From Pseudomonas tumuqii (GTDB taxonomy: Bacteria; Pseudomonadota; Gammaproteobacteria; Pseudomonadales; Pseudomonadaceae), in contig NZ_JAAOJA010000003.1 in NCBI RefSeq assembly GCF_013184545.1, positions 248,001 to 312,000 on the forward strand: a stretch of DNA of 64,000 nt. The letters run 5' to 3'. Positions 35,807 through 44,648 of this stretch are shown here, piece by piece. Each line of letters starts with the position of its first letter. Position 1 is the stretch's first letter. The translations under genes and the position numbers were made by a program. Under the pieces are notes generated by a model, which searched no databases, was not told where the DNA came from, and worked only from the letters and a program-made list of their open reading frames with translations.

Positions 35807-37567
35807 TTACGCCGACAGCTTGTACGTATCGATGATATGCAGGCTGTAGCCGGGCACCGCCTTGGCGTGGCGTTTAGCCTCGGATGCCAGGCCGGCGAGC
35901 TGGCTGGCGTCCAGTTGTGCGCACTGTTCCGGGCGCAAGTGCACCACGCCCAGTGACAGGGAGAGCAGCGCGAACTCCTGGCGCTGGCCCTGTCGGCTGT
36001 GGGCGACCAGGCAACCCGCTTGCAGATGCTCGTCGCTGTAGAAGCGTCGGCACTGACTTTGAAAGTCTTCCAGCAGGCGATTGAGGCGGGCGCGCCAATC
36101 GTGCGAGCCGAGCACCAGCAGGAAGTCGTCGCCGCCAATATGGCCGACGAAATCGCGGGCAGGGTCGACCCGCTCGCTCAGGCATTGCGCCAGGCTCAGC
36201 AGTACTTCATCGCCTTTGGCATAGCCATAGATGTCATTGAACGGTTTGAAGTTGTCGATATCCACATAGCAGATCACAGCTTCACGGGCTTGCTGCAGCA
36301 GGCGCGTCAGGCATTGCTGGATAGGTACATTGCCCGGTAGCAAGGTCAGCGGGTTGGCGTAGCGTGCCTGCTGGATCTTCAGTTCGGTGATCAGCTTGAG
36401 CACATCGATCACCCGCCCCAGCCCCAGATATCTGCCGTCCTGGGTGATGATGAAGTCCTCCTCGATGCGCTGACGGGCACGGCTGGTGAGCAGGCGGCTG
36501 ACCTTCTGTAGGGACTGCTTCAGTTCGACGGCGAGGAAGTCATGGCTCATCAGGCGGCTGATCGGCTTGCGGGCGAACAGGTCGGTGGCAAAGGGCTTGA
36601 GCAGCGCTTCGGACAGCGCATGGCGGTTGACGATACCGACCGGTTGCCCATGCTCATCGACGACGGCCAGGGAGTTGAGGTTGGCCTGGGCACGGAAGGC
36701 TTCCAGCACCTCGGCGATCGGCGTGTGCCGGGCTACTGCCGACTGTTCGTTGAGCAGGGCGCTGAGGTTGCTGCCTTCCTCACTCAGGACCAGCGCATTG
36801 CCGTTGAGCTTTGGCAGCAGCTGGTGTGCGTCCTGTGGCGGTTGTTCCTGCGGGCGACAGAGCAAGTAGCCTTGCAACAGGTCAATGCCCATTTCCGCCA
36901 GTACGACGAGTTCTTCTTCCAGCTCGATACCTTCGGCAATCACCTGGGCGCGTGATGCCTTGGCCATCTTCAGGATCGAGCCCACGAACTCGCGCTTGAC
37001 CGCATCCTGATGAATGCCGTCGATGAAGTGGCGGTCTATTTTCACGTAATCCGGGCGCAGTTCTGACCATAGGCGCAGGCTTGAATAGCCAGCGCCCAGG
37101 TCGTCCAGGGCAATCGAGAAACCCATGGCGCGGTAATGATGCAGGGCGGTGTCGAGGAGGGCGAAATCCTCGGTGGGCGACTGCTCGGTCAGCTCGATCA
37201 CCACCTGACTGGGAGGGATGCCATAGGCTTGCAGCAGTTGCAGGGTACGCCCGGGTTGATGGCCGGGCTCCAGCAGTGAGTCCGGGGATACGTTGAGAAA
37301 CAGCTTGCCTGGCAGTTGCAGTTCGCTGAAGCGCCTGCAGGCATTTTTTCGACAGGCCACTTCTAGCTCGCCCAGTCGTCCGGCAGAGCGTGCCACGGCG
37401 AACAGATTGATTGGCGAGTGCAGTGGGCTGTTGGAGGGGCCGCGGGTCAGGGCTTCGTAGCCGAGGATACGGCGTTCGGAAAGGCTGATGATCGGCTGGA
37501 ACAAACTATGCAGGTCGCCGTGAGCGAGAATATGGTTCAGCGCGCTCAGTTGCTCGGTGACGGTCAT
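35807..37567 (-). CDS. EAL-CBS-GGDEF cyclic-di-GMP protein
   Basis: 586-aa cytoplasmic protein with reversed order: EAL domain (about 10-250; E38-A39-L40, NVSPDSL, IELTEQSP, DDLGAGYSS, PDYVKIDRHFIDG, IAEGIE), then a CBS pair (about 270-400), then GGDEF (about 420-580). The EAL catalytic residues look intact, so phosphodiesterase activity is likely. The GGDEF signature reads GGDDF at 478-482, and no RxxD I-site lies just upstream, so cyclase activity is doubtful. The CBS pair could sense adenine nucleotides. The neighbours are prc and the Sel1 operon, matching P. aeruginosa gene order. Confidence 0.93.
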   Translation of the reverse strand: MTVTEQLSALNHILAHGDLHSLFQPIISLSERRILGYEALTRGPSNSPLHSPINLFAVARSAGRLGELEVACRKNACRRFSELQLPGKLFLNVSPDSLLEPGHQPGRTLQLLQAYGIPPSQVVIELTEQSPTEDFALLDTALHHYRAMGFSIALDDLGAGYSSLRLWSELRPDYVKIDRHFIDGIHQDAVKREFVGSILKMAKASRAQVIAEGIELEEELVVLAEMGIDLLQGYLLCRPQEQPPQDAHQLLPKLNGNALVLSEEGSNLSALLNEQSAVARHTPIAEVLEAFRAQANLNSLAVVDEHGQPVGIVNRHALSEALLKPFATDLFARKPISRLMSHDFLAVELKQSLQKVSRLLTSRARQRIEEDFIITQDGRYLGLGRVIDVLKLITELKIQQARYANPLTLLPGNVPIQQCLTRLLQQAREAVICYVDIDNFKPFNDIYGYAKGDEVLLSLAQCLSERVDPARDFVGHIGGDDFLLVLGSHDWRARLNRLLEDFQSQCRRFYSDEHLQAGCLVAHSRQGQRQEFALLSLSLGVVHLRPEQCAQLDASQLAGLASEAKRHAKAVPGYSLHIIDTYKLSA

Positions 37568-37586
37568 GACGGGTCTCGATATCCAG

Positions 37587-37623
37587 AAAAAAGGCAGGGG
37601 CTGATATCGCTATCAGCCCCTGC
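37587..37623 (-). terminator. Terminator of prc
   Basis: Perfect 13-bp stem (GCAGGGGCTGATA / TATCAGCCCCTGC) with a 4-nt loop. On the - strand it is followed by CTTTTTT, about 50 nt past the prc stop and directly upstream of the EAL-CBS-GGDEF start. Confidence 0.9.
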
Positions 37624-37672
37624 ATTTCACGACAGATTGATGACCCTTTGATGACAGCCGTAAGCGGCTAAC

Positions 37673-39754
37673 TCACTGCTTGGCCAGCCGCGAACTCAAT
37701 CCCAGGAAGTCCAGCAGGATATGCCCGCTTTCGGCGAGGAAGGCATCATCTTCCGGCTTGGTTTTTTCAGGCTCGACCGGCGCGGCGTCTTCGTCCTCCT
37801 TTTTCAGTTCGCTGAGCAGGTCTTCACCCTTGGCTTTGCGGCGGCTGTTCTCGATCACCAACTGCTGCGCTTCTATATCGGTCTGTTGCGCACGGCGTTT
37901 GCCTTCGTTGAGGCTGACGCGGGTTTCATCCATGAGCTTTTGCGCCAGAGCGAGGCGCTCGCGGGTGAAGGTGAAGTCCGGATTCTTCGCGGTACGGCTA
38001 TCGTAGCGAGTCTGCAGCTCCTCCAGGAACGGCTGGATCGGATCCAGTTCGGGGGTGATCGCCGCTTTGATGCTGTCCCACGGCAAGGCCTCGGGCAGGG
38101 CGCTTTCGCCGATTTCCTTGGTGTCCATCACGTCGGGGTACTGGATATCCGGGATCACCCCCTGGTGCTGGGTGCTTTGCCCGGAAACGCGGTAGAACTT
38201 GGCCAGGGTCAGCTTGAGCTCACCGTGATTGAGCGGTTGAATGGTCTGCACCGTGCCTTTGCCGAAGGTCTGGCCGCCGAGGATCAGGGCGCGGTGATAG
38301 TCCTGCATGGCGCCGGCGAAAATCTCCGAAGCAGAGGCGGACAGGCGGTTGACCAGTACCGCCAGGGGGCCTTTGTAGTAGATACCGGTATTTTCATCCG
38401 CCAGCACATCGACCCGGCCGTCGCTGTTGCGGACCAGTACGGTTGGTCCCTGGTCGATAAACAGCCCGGTCAGTTCGGTGGCTTCCTGCAGGGAGCCGCC
38501 GCCGTTGTTGCGCAGGTCGATGACCACGCCGTCGACTTTTTCCTGCTCCAGTTCGGCGATCAGGCGTTTGACGTCGCGGGTCGTGCTCTTGTAATCCGGA
38601 TCGCCGGCGCGAAAGGCCTTGAAGTCCAGATAGAACGCGGGAATCTCGATGATGCCCAGTTTGTAGTCGCGCCCTTCGTGGGTGAGTTGCAGCACGGATT
38701 TCTTCGCGGCCTGCTCCTCCAGCTTGACCGCTTCGCGGGTGATGTTGACCACCTTGCTGGTCTCGTCATTCGGCGCGTTGCTTGCCGGAATCACTTCCAG
38801 GCGCACCAGCGAGCCTTTCGGGCCGCGGATCAGCTTGACCACTTCGTCCAGGCGCCAGCCGATCACGTCGACCATTTCGTCGCTGCCCTGGGCAACGCCG
38901 ATGATCTTGTCCGCCGGTGCAATCTGCTTGCTCTTGTCGGCCGGACCTGCGGGTACCAGGCGCACGACTTTGACGTGCTCGTTGTCGCTTTGCAGCACCG
39001 CGCCAATACCTTCCAGCGACAGGCTCATATTGATGTCGAAGTTCTCTGCGCTGTCCGGGGAGAGGTAGCTGGTGTGCGGGTCGTAGGACATGGCAAAGGC
39101 GTTGATGTAGGCCTGGAATATATCCTCGCCGCGGGTCTGGCGCAGGCGTGCCTGTTGATTCTTGTAGCGCTTGACCAGCAACTCCTGAATTGCCTTGGGT
39201 TCCTTGCCGGCGATCTTCAGGCGCAGCACTTCGTCTTTGACGCGCTTGCGCCACAGGTCGTCCAGCTCGGCCAGGTCCTTGGCCCAGGGGGCCTCTTCAC
39301 GGTCGATCAGCAGGCTCTCGTCGACACTGAAGTCAATCTTGTCGACGCCTTGTTCGAGGATGTTCAAGGCAAACTGCAGGCGGCTTTGCAGACGCTCCAG
39401 ATGGCGCTTGTAGATCAGGAAGCCCGGTTCCAGATTGCCGCTTTTCAGCAGGTCGTCGAACTCGTTGCGCCACTGGTCGAATTCGGCGATGTCACCCGCG
39501 GTGAAGTAACTGCGCGAGGGGTCGAGCATCTTCAGGTAACCCTGATAAATCTTCACCGAGCGCTCGTCGTTGAGCGGCGGCTTGTTGTAATGGTGACGAT
39601 TGAGCAGCTCTACGACGTTGAGGCTGGCGATGACCTGCTCGCGATTCGGCTGCAAGTACTCCCACGGATCGGCACTGGTGGTTTTCGCAGACAGCGGCAA
39701 AGCACTTAAACCGAGGCTAAGGGCGAGGAGGGTGCTAAGCAGTGATCGCTTCAT
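37673..39754 (-). CDS. prc: Tail-specific carboxy-terminal protease Prc (AlgO-like)
   Basis: Periplasmic S41 protease; 693 aa from ATG 39754 with a signal peptide ending LPLSAKT. The N-terminal helical region is followed by a PDZ domain (about 245-330, SLEGIGAVLQ...VKVVRLVPAGPADKSKQIAPADKIIGVAQG). The catalytic core has VDGVVIDLRNNGGGSLQEA, the Ser in NRLSASASEIFAGA and the general-base Lys in GGQTFGKGTVQ. A C-terminal DUF3340-type region follows. In P. aeruginosa the orthologue at this locus (AlgO) influences MucA degradation and alginate. An in-frame ATG at 39775 is an alternative start. Confidence 0.95.
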   Translation of the reverse strand: MKRSLLSTLLALSLGLSALPLSAKTTSADPWEYLQPNREQVIASLNVVELLNRHHYNKPPLNDERSVKIYQGYLKMLDPSRSYFTAGDIAEFDQWRNEFDDLLKSGNLEPGFLIYKRHLERLQSRLQFALNILEQGVDKIDFSVDESLLIDREEAPWAKDLAELDDLWRKRVKDEVLRLKIAGKEPKAIQELLVKRYKNQQARLRQTRGEDIFQAYINAFAMSYDPHTSYLSPDSAENFDINMSLSLEGIGAVLQSDNEHVKVVRLVPAGPADKSKQIAPADKIIGVAQGSDEMVDVIGWRLDEVVKLIRGPKGSLVRLEVIPASNAPNDETSKVVNITREAVKLEEQAAKKSVLQLTHEGRDYKLGIIEIPAFYLDFKAFRAGDPDYKSTTRDVKRLIAELEQEKVDGVVIDLRNNGGGSLQEATELTGLFIDQGPTVLVRNSDGRVDVLADENTGIYYKGPLAVLVNRLSASASEIFAGAMQDYHRALILGGQTFGKGTVQTIQPLNHGELKLTLAKFYRVSGQSTQHQGVIPDIQYPDVMDTKEIGESALPEALPWDSIKAAITPELDPIQPFLEELQTRYDSRTAKNPDFTFTRERLALAQKLMDETRVSLNEGKRRAQQTDIEAQQLVIENSRRKAKGEDLLSELKKEDEDAAPVEPEKTKPEDDAFLAESGHILLDFLGLSSRLAKQ

Positions 39755-39880
39755 GCTGACTCGACGTAAGGACATTTGATAACGCATATTAGGCCATCTA
39801 TCTGGGCGCCAGGTTCCATCGGCGCAATGCAAAAGCCGACGTTAAATGTCGGACTCGGTTAAATGCACTATGGAGGCAGC

Positions 39881-40846
39881 GTGAAGGCATTGCAAGGCGT
39901 GGAAGGGCGCGTGGAGTGGGCGGAGCAACCCACCCCGGCCTGTGATGTAGGGCAGATTCGTATTCGCGTGGCAGCCGCCGGCCTGAACCGGGCCGACCTG
40001 TTGCAGTGCGCCGGTCTGTATCCGCCGCCGCCGGGGGCCAGCGATATATTGGGCCTGGAATGCGCCGGCGTGGTCAGTGAGGTCGGCGCTGGCAGTGACT
40101 GGAAGGTGGGCGATCGGGTTTGCGCGCTGCTGGCCGGCGGCGGCATGGCCGAGGAGGTGGTAATCGATGCACGGCACGCCTTGCCGGTGCCCGAAGGCGT
40201 CTCCCTGCATGAGGCGGCTGCCTTGCCGGAGGTGTATGCCACGGCCTGGCTCAACCTGTTCCAGTTGGCGGGCTTGAAACCCGGGGAAAAGGTCCTGTTG
40301 CATGCGGGGGCCAGTGGCGTGGGGTCGGCGGCGATCCAGTTGTGCAAGGCATTTGGCAGCCCGTGCTGGGTCAGCGTCGGCTCGGCCGAGCGGCTGGCCT
40401 ATTGCGAAGCCCTGGGTGCCCAGGCGGGCGTGTTGCGTGGCGACGACAACCTGCAGGCCTTGCGCGATTTCGCCCCCTTCGATGTGATCCTCGATCCGGT
40501 TGGCGGCAACTACGCCGCGCTCAACCTGGAGTTGCTGGCGCTCGATGGTCGCTGGGTGAATATCGGTCTGATGGGCGGTCGCAAGGCCGAGCTGGATCTG
40601 GGCTTGCTGCTGGGTAAGCGCATTCAATTGATCGGTTCGACCCTGCGCAGCCGCGATGATCAGTTCAAGGCCGATCTGCTGCGCGATCTGCAGCAGCAGG
40701 TGTGGCCGCTGTTTGCCGAAGGCCGGCTGAAGCCGCAACTGGCGCGCAGTTTCCCGATCGGGGACGCGCAAACGGCCTTTGCCGAACTGGCGAGCAACCG
40801 GGTTAACGGCAAACTGGTGTTGGTGATAGACCCGACCCTGACCTGA
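39881..40846 (+). CDS. Zinc-free NAD(P)H:quinone oxidoreductase
   Basis: 321-aa MDR-superfamily protein of the quinone oxidoreductase (PIG3-like) group: VAAAGLNRADLLQCAGLYPPPPGASDILGLECAG at the N terminus, and the Rossmann motif LLHAGASGVGSAAIQLCKAFG. It lacks the zinc-binding Cys/His set of alcohol dehydrogenases. I choose the GTG at 39881, which has GGAGG 4 nt upstream, over the in-frame ATG at 39863. It is divergent from prc, with 126 bp between the start codons. Confidence 0.9.
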   Translation: MKALQGVEGRVEWAEQPTPACDVGQIRIRVAAAGLNRADLLQCAGLYPPPPGASDILGLECAGVVSEVGAGSDWKVGDRVCALLAGGGMAEEVVIDARHALPVPEGVSLHEAAALPEVYATAWLNLFQLAGLKPGEKVLLHAGASGVGSAAIQLCKAFGSPCWVSVGSAERLAYCEALGAQAGVLRGDDNLQALRDFAPFDVILDPVGGNYAALNLELLALDGRWVNIGLMGGRKAELDLGLLLGKRIQLIGSTLRSRDDQFKADLLRDLQQQVWPLFAEGRLKPQLARSFPIGDAQTAFAELASNRVNGKLVLVIDPTLT

Positions 40847-40858
40847 AGGCGGGTTTCG

Positions 40859-40895
40859 ATTGGCTTAATCAATCGAAACCATGGCGGCAATCAAT
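40859..40895 (+). promoter_or_regulatory. OxyR-type operator upstream of ahpC
   Basis: Four tetramers in the OxyR register: ATTG, 7 nt, CAAT, 7 nt, ATGG, 7 nt, CAAT (consensus ATAG-N7-CTAT-N7-ATAG-N7-CTAT). The site ends where a -35 would lie for the TAAGAT -10 at 40918-40923, as expected for an OxyR-activated promoter. Confidence 0.6.
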
Positions 40896-40962
40896 AAGCT
40901 TTCTGCGCTGAAGTGGCTAAGATGCGCCCTGTAGCTTCTTCAACCCTCACAAGGAATTAGAG

Positions 40963-41526
40963 ATGTCCCTCATCAACACCCAGGTTCAACCCTTCAAGGC
41001 CAACGCTTTCCACAACGGCAAGTTCATCGAAGTCACCGAGCAGTCCCTCAAGGGCCAGTGGTCGGTTCTGATCTTCATGCCGGCAGCCTTCACCTTCAAC
41101 TGCCCGACCGAGATCGAAGACGCTGCCAACAACTACGCCGCGTTCCGTGATGCCGGTACCGAGGTGTACATCGTCACCACCGACACCCACTTCTCGCACA
41201 AGGTCTGGCACGAGACTTCCCCGGCTGTGGGCAAGGCCCCGTTCCCGCTGATCGGCGACCCGACCCACGCGCTGACCCGCGCTTTCGGCGTGCACATCGA
41301 AGAAGAAGGCCTGGCCCTTCGCGGCACCTTCCTGATCAACCCGGAAGGCGTGATCAAGACCGTGGAAATCCACTCCAACGAAATCGCCCGCGACGTCTCC
41401 GAAACCCTGCGCAAGCTGCAAGCCGCCCAGTACACCGCCAGCCACCCGGGCGAAGTCTGCCCGGCCAAGTGGAAGGAAGGCGAGAAGACTCTGGCTCCCT
41501 CCCTGGATCTGGTTGGCAAGATCTAA
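40963..41526 (+). CDS. ahpC: Alkyl hydroperoxide reductase AhpC
   Basis: Typical 2-Cys peroxiredoxin; 187 aa. The peroxidatic Cys is in FMPAAFTFNCPTEIED and the resolving Cys in SHPGEVCPAKWKEGEKTL near the C terminus. The WHETSPAVGKAPFPLIGDPTHALTRAFGV loop is typical of AhpC. Reduced by AhpF, encoded next. An OxyR-type site and a TAAGAT -10 lie upstream. It is separated from ahpF by a palindromic element and a terminator, so ahpF may depend on read-through. Confidence 0.97.
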   Translation: MSLINTQVQPFKANAFHNGKFIEVTEQSLKGQWSVLIFMPAAFTFNCPTEIEDAANNYAAFRDAGTEVYIVTTDTHFSHKVWHETSPAVGKAPFPLIGDPTHALTRAFGVHIEEEGLALRGTFLINPEGVIKTVEIHSNEIARDVSETLRKLQAAQYTASHPGEVCPAKWKEGEKTLAPSLDLVGKI

Positions 41527-41537
41527 TAGTGCCGATC

Positions 41538-41615
41538 CGTAGGGTGGATGACGCTGTGTTCATCCACCACTGCTGATTGTCAATGGTGGATGGGTGAAGC
41601 GTCATCCACCCTACG
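41538..41615. repeat. GTAGGGTGGAT nested palindrome, copy 1
   Basis: Perfect 18-bp outer arms (41538-41555 and 41598-41615, core GTAGGGTGGATGACGC) and 9-bp inner arms CATCCACCA (41561-41569) / TGGTGGATG (41584-41592). A diverged copy with the same nested layout lies at 59688-59763. Confidence 0.85.
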
Positions 41616-41655
41616 CCAGCCTTTAAGAGCCTTACCCGATTCTTAACGGTCCCCG

Positions 41656-41685
41656 ATGCCCGGGCGTGATCCGTCCGGGCATTTT
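41656..41685 (+). terminator. Terminator between ahpC and ahpF
   Basis: 8-bp stem ATGCCCGG / CCGGGCAT with an 11-nt loop, followed by TTT. It lies 130 nt after ahpC and 37 nt before ahpF, so it could reduce ahpF transcription relative to ahpC. Confidence 0.65.
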
Positions 41686-41721
41686 ATTGCCCCGAATTTT
41701 TGTCATTGAGGACTTCCCGTC

Positions 41722-43278
41722 ATGTTGGACGCCAATCTGAAAGCCCAGTTGAAGACCTACCTCGAGAAGGTCACCCAGCCGTTCGAGATCGTCGCGTCCC
41801 TCGATGACAACGACAAATCCCGTGAACTGCTCGGCCTGCTGCAAGACATTGTCGGCCTGACCGACAAGATCACCCTCAAGACCGATGGCAGCGACAGTCG
41901 CACGCCGTCGTTCTCGCTCAATCGCCCCGCGGCGGATATCAGCCTGCGTTTTGCCGGTATTCCCATGGGCCACGAATTCACCTCGCTGGTGCTGGCGTTG
42001 CTGCAGGTCGGTGGTCATCCCTCGAAGACCGCCGCGGACGTGATCGAACAGATCAAGGGCATCGAGGGCGAATTCAATTTCGAAACCTACTATTCGCTGT
42101 CCTGCCAGAACTGCCCGGACGTGGTCCAGGCGCTGAACCTGATGGCGGTGCTCAACCCCAATATCCGCCACGTCGCCATCGACGGCGCGCTGTTCCAGGC
42201 GGAGGTCGAAGCGCGGCAGATCATGTCGGTACCGAGCCTCTATCTGAACGGCGAGCTGTTTGGCCAGGGTCGCATGGGTGTGGAAGAAATCATCGCCAAG
42301 ATCGACACCAACGCCGGTGCCCGCGATGCCGACAAGCTCAACGCCAGGGCGGCCTTCGACGTGCTGGTGGTCGGCGGTGGCCCGGCTGGCGCCGCCGCGG
42401 CTATCTATGCCGCGCGCAAAGGCATCCGTACCGGGGTGGCGGCCGAGCGTTTCGGCGGCCAGGTGCTCGATACCATGGCCATCGAGAACTTCATCTCGGT
42501 GCAGGAAACCGAAGGGCCGAAGCTGGCCCGCGCCCTGGAAGAACACGTCAAGCAGTACGACGTGGACATCATGAACCTGCAGCGTGCCAGCGCCATCATT
42601 CCGGCCAGGCAGGCGGGTGGCCTGCATGAGGTGAGGTTCGACAGCGGCGCGTCGCTGCAGGCCAAGACCCTGATTCTCGCCACTGGCGCACGCTGGCGGG
42701 AGATGAACGTACCCGGCGAGCAGGCCTACCGCGGCAAGGGCGTGGCCTACTGCCCGCATTGCGATGGTCCGTTGTTCAAGGGCAAGCGGGTGGCGGTGAT
42801 CGGTGGCGGCAACTCCGGCGTGGAAGCGGCCATCGACCTGGCCGGCATCGTCGCCCATGTCACCCTGATCGAGTTCGACAGTCAGTTGCGCGCCGATGCG
42901 GTGCTGCAGAAGAAACTGGCCAGCCTGGCCAACGTGACCATCATCAAGAGCGCGCTGACTATCGAAGTGCTGGGCGATGGGCAGAAGGTCAAGGCGCTGG
43001 TCTACAAGGATCGCAATACTGACGAGCTGCACAGCGTCGAACTGGAAGGCATCTTCGTGCAGATCGGTCTGTTGCCCAATAGCGACTGGCTCAAAGGCGT
43101 GATCGAATTGTCACCGCGCGGCGAGATCATCGTCGATGCCAGGGGCGGCACCAATGTGCCCGGTATCTTCGCCGCCGGCGATGTGACCACCGTGCCGTAC
43201 AAGCAGATCGTCATCGCCGTGGGCGAGGGCGCCAAGGCTTCGCTGAGCGCCTTCGATCATCTGATCCGCAGCAACTGA
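41722..43278 (+). CDS. ahpF: Alkyl hydroperoxide reductase subunit F
   Basis: NADH-dependent flavoprotein that reduces AhpC; 518 aa. The N-terminal double-thioredoxin domain carries the redox pair in [12 protein letters not shown] (about residues 129-132). The C-terminal part is thioredoxin-reductase-like: [19 protein letters not shown] (FAD), the redox pair in [30 protein letters not shown] (NADH) and [16 protein letters not shown]. Its last 12 codons ([14 protein letters not shown]) recur almost exactly 4.1 kb downstream after lpd. Confidence 0.97.
   Translation: MLDANLKAQLKTYLEKVTQPFEIVASLDDNDKSRELLGLLQDIVGLTDKITLKTDGSDSRTPSFSLNRPAADISLRFAGIPMGHEFTSLVLALLQVGGHPSKTAADVIEQIKGIEGEFNFETYYSLSCQNCPDVVQALNLMAVLNPNIRHVAIDGALFQAEVEARQIMSVPSLYLNGELFGQGRMGVEEIIAKIDTNAGARDADKLNARAAFDVLVVGGGPAGAAAAIYAARKGIRTGVAAERFGGQVLDTMAIENFISVQETEGPKLARALEEHVKQYDVDIMNLQRASAIIPARQAGGLHEVRFDSGASLQAKTLILATGARWREMNVPGEQAYRGKGVAYCPHCDGPLFKGKRVAVIGGGNSGVEAAIDLAGIVAHVTLIEFDSQLRADAVLQKKLASLANVTIIKSALTIEVLGDGQKVKALVYKDRNTDELHSVELEGIFVQIGLLPNSDWLKGVIELSPRGEIIVDARGGTNVPGIFAAGDVTTVPYKQIVIAVGEGAKASLSAFDHLIRSN
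43231..43266 (+). repeat. Direct repeat A: ahpF 3' end, original copy
   Basis: 36 bp inside the ahpF 3' end, from GCCAAGGCTTCGCTGAGC onward. It matches 47400-47435 at 34 of 36 positions by my count. Confidence 0.85.
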
Positions 43279-43305
43279 TGCGCTAGGCGCTCTGCGCTAA
43301 AAATC

Positions 43306-43337
43306 AGCGGACAACCTTGATCGGTTGTCCGCTTTTT
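43306..43337 (+). terminator. Terminator of ahpF
   Basis: 11-bp stem AGCGGACAACC / GGTTGTCCGCT with a TTGATC loop and a T run, 28 nt after the stop codon. Confidence 0.9.
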
Positions 43338-43394
43338 GTGCCCGAGGCTTTATCCGGCAGAGACTGAATGGCTGGGCGCATCGTTTCGGCATAT

Positions 43395-43441
43395 TAAATT
43401 ATCATCGACATACAATTTATATATTATGAGCGCAATGTAAA
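43395..43441. promoter_or_regulatory. AT-rich regulatory region upstream of the SDR gene
   Basis: Contains TTAAATTATC, GACATACAATTTA and ATATATTATG. These words, in the same order, resemble those around the palindrome at 44649-44670. Likely promoter/operator shared by one regulator. Confidence 0.4.
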
Positions 43442-43493
43442 TGGGTGCACCCTAGCTGCACGCCCACCCTAGCCGCACTCCAGGAGACAGCTC

Positions 43494-44288
43494 ATGAACA
43501 CGCAAAACGACAAAGGCATTGCCCTGATCACCGGCGCTTCCTCAGGCATTGGTGCCACCTACGCCGAGCGCCTGGCGCGTCGCGGTTATGGCCTGTTGCT
43601 GGTGGCCCGGGATTTGTCGCGTCTGCAGGCCTTGGCCAAGCGCCTGAGCGAGGAGTACGGCGTGCAGGTCGAGGCCATGCAGGCCGACCTGACCGACAAG
43701 GCCGACCTGCTGGCCGTCGAACGGCGTTTGCGCAGCGATAGCGCCATTAGCTTGCTGGTCAACAACGCCGGCATGGCCATGAATGGCACCCTCGCCGAAG
43801 CCGATCTGGACACTGTCGAGCGCTTGATCCTGCTCAACATCGTCTCGCTGACCCGCCTGTCCGCCGCCGCTTCCGCCAACTTCGGCGCGGCAGGGCGGGG
43901 CGCGATCATCAATATCGCCTCGGTAGTCGCCCTGGCGCCGGAAATGTTCAACGCCGTCTACAGCGCCAGCAAGGCCTATGTACTGAGCCTGAGTCAGACC
44001 CTGCAGGGGGAAGTCGGCACGCTCGGCGTGCAAGTGCAAGCGGTGTTGCCGGGCATCACCCGTACCGAGATCTGGGAGCGCAGTGGCATGGACGAATCGG
44101 CATTGCCACCGAGCATGACCATGGAGGTCGGCGAGATGGTCGATGCCGCCTTGGCCGGTTTCGATCAGGGCGAACGGGTGACTATCCCTTCATTGCCGGA
44201 TGTCGCCGACTGGGCCGAGCTGGTCGCCGCCCGCGCCAAGCTGGGGCCAAACCTGTCGCATAGCCGTGCGGCTGTTCGTTATAAGTAG
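43494..44288 (+). CDS. Short-chain dehydrogenase/reductase
   Basis: 264-aa classical SDR. The NAD(P)-binding motif TGASSGIGATYAERLARRGY is at residues 13-32, followed by LVNNAGMA, the catalytic Ser in NIASVV, and Tyr/Lys in YSASKAYVLSLSQ. The basic residue pattern ARD after the first strand suggests NADP(H). Substrate unknown. It has GGAG 7 nt before the ATG, an AT-rich promoter region, and a terminator after it. Last codons overlap the 3' end of the small antisense gene. Confidence 0.92.
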   Translation: MNTQNDKGIALITGASSGIGATYAERLARRGYGLLLVARDLSRLQALAKRLSEEYGVQVEAMQADLTDKADLLAVERRLRSDSAISLLVNNAGMAMNGTLAEADLDTVERLILLNIVSLTRLSAAASANFGAAGRGAIINIASVVALAPEMFNAVYSASKAYVLSLSQTLQGEVGTLGVQVQAVLPGITRTEIWERSGMDESALPPSMTMEVGEMVDAALAGFDQGERVTIPSLPDVADWAELVAARAKLGPNLSHSRAAVRYK

Positions 44289-44602
44289 GTGGATGGGAAT
44301 AAGGCCCTGGCGCAGGTGCTCAGGGCCTTTTTATCGGCGCAATGCCAGGTGTTGAGTGTGGCGTTGGCCTGTTCGATCAGCAGTTCGCGGGCACCGTGCA
44401 GCAGCCGGTCGGACAGCTCGGGGTCGCCGACGCTGCGCGACAATAGCAAGCGGCGCCCATTCCAGCGGGATGAAATCGAGCAGATGGCCAAAGGGTGGCG
44501 AGGGCAGCTCGCCGCTGCCGATGCGGTCAAAGAATTCCTCTGGCTGCAGTTCACTGACCTGGGCCAGGCGTTGAGCTTTTCTTCGCGTGATGGGGTGGTC
44601 AT
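44279..44602 (-). pseudogene. Small gene with two apparent compensating frameshifts
   Basis: The uninterrupted frame encodes 107 aa from ATG 44602, with AAGGAG 9 nt upstream. Its start (MTTPSREEKLNAW) and end (LLLSRSVGDPELSDRLLHGARELLIEQANATLNTWH) look protein-like. Its middle is Ser/Cys/Arg-rich with AGG and TCA codons. Over about 44463-44562 the neighbouring frame instead reads AQVSELQPEEFFDRIG then SGELPSPPFGHLLDFIPLEW, a far more natural sequence. One G lost near 44562 and one gained near 44456 would restore a single frame. I do not recognise the family with certainty; it could also be an intact but odd small protein. Confidence 0.45.
44301..44333. terminator. Bidirectional terminator after the SDR gene
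   Basis: 9-bp stem AAGGCCCTG / CAGGGCCTT with T runs on the + strand side. It lies 12 nt past the SDR stop, inside the 3' end of the opposing small gene. Confidence 0.75.
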
Positions 44603-44648
44603 GGGATGAGGCTCCTTGGTCTGCGATGAGTGGCAGGGATCGGTCAAT

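Noticed and set aside
37721-39709. 662-aa reading frame antisense to prc
   Set aside because: GC-rich shadow of a well-supported protease gene, with low-complexity composition.
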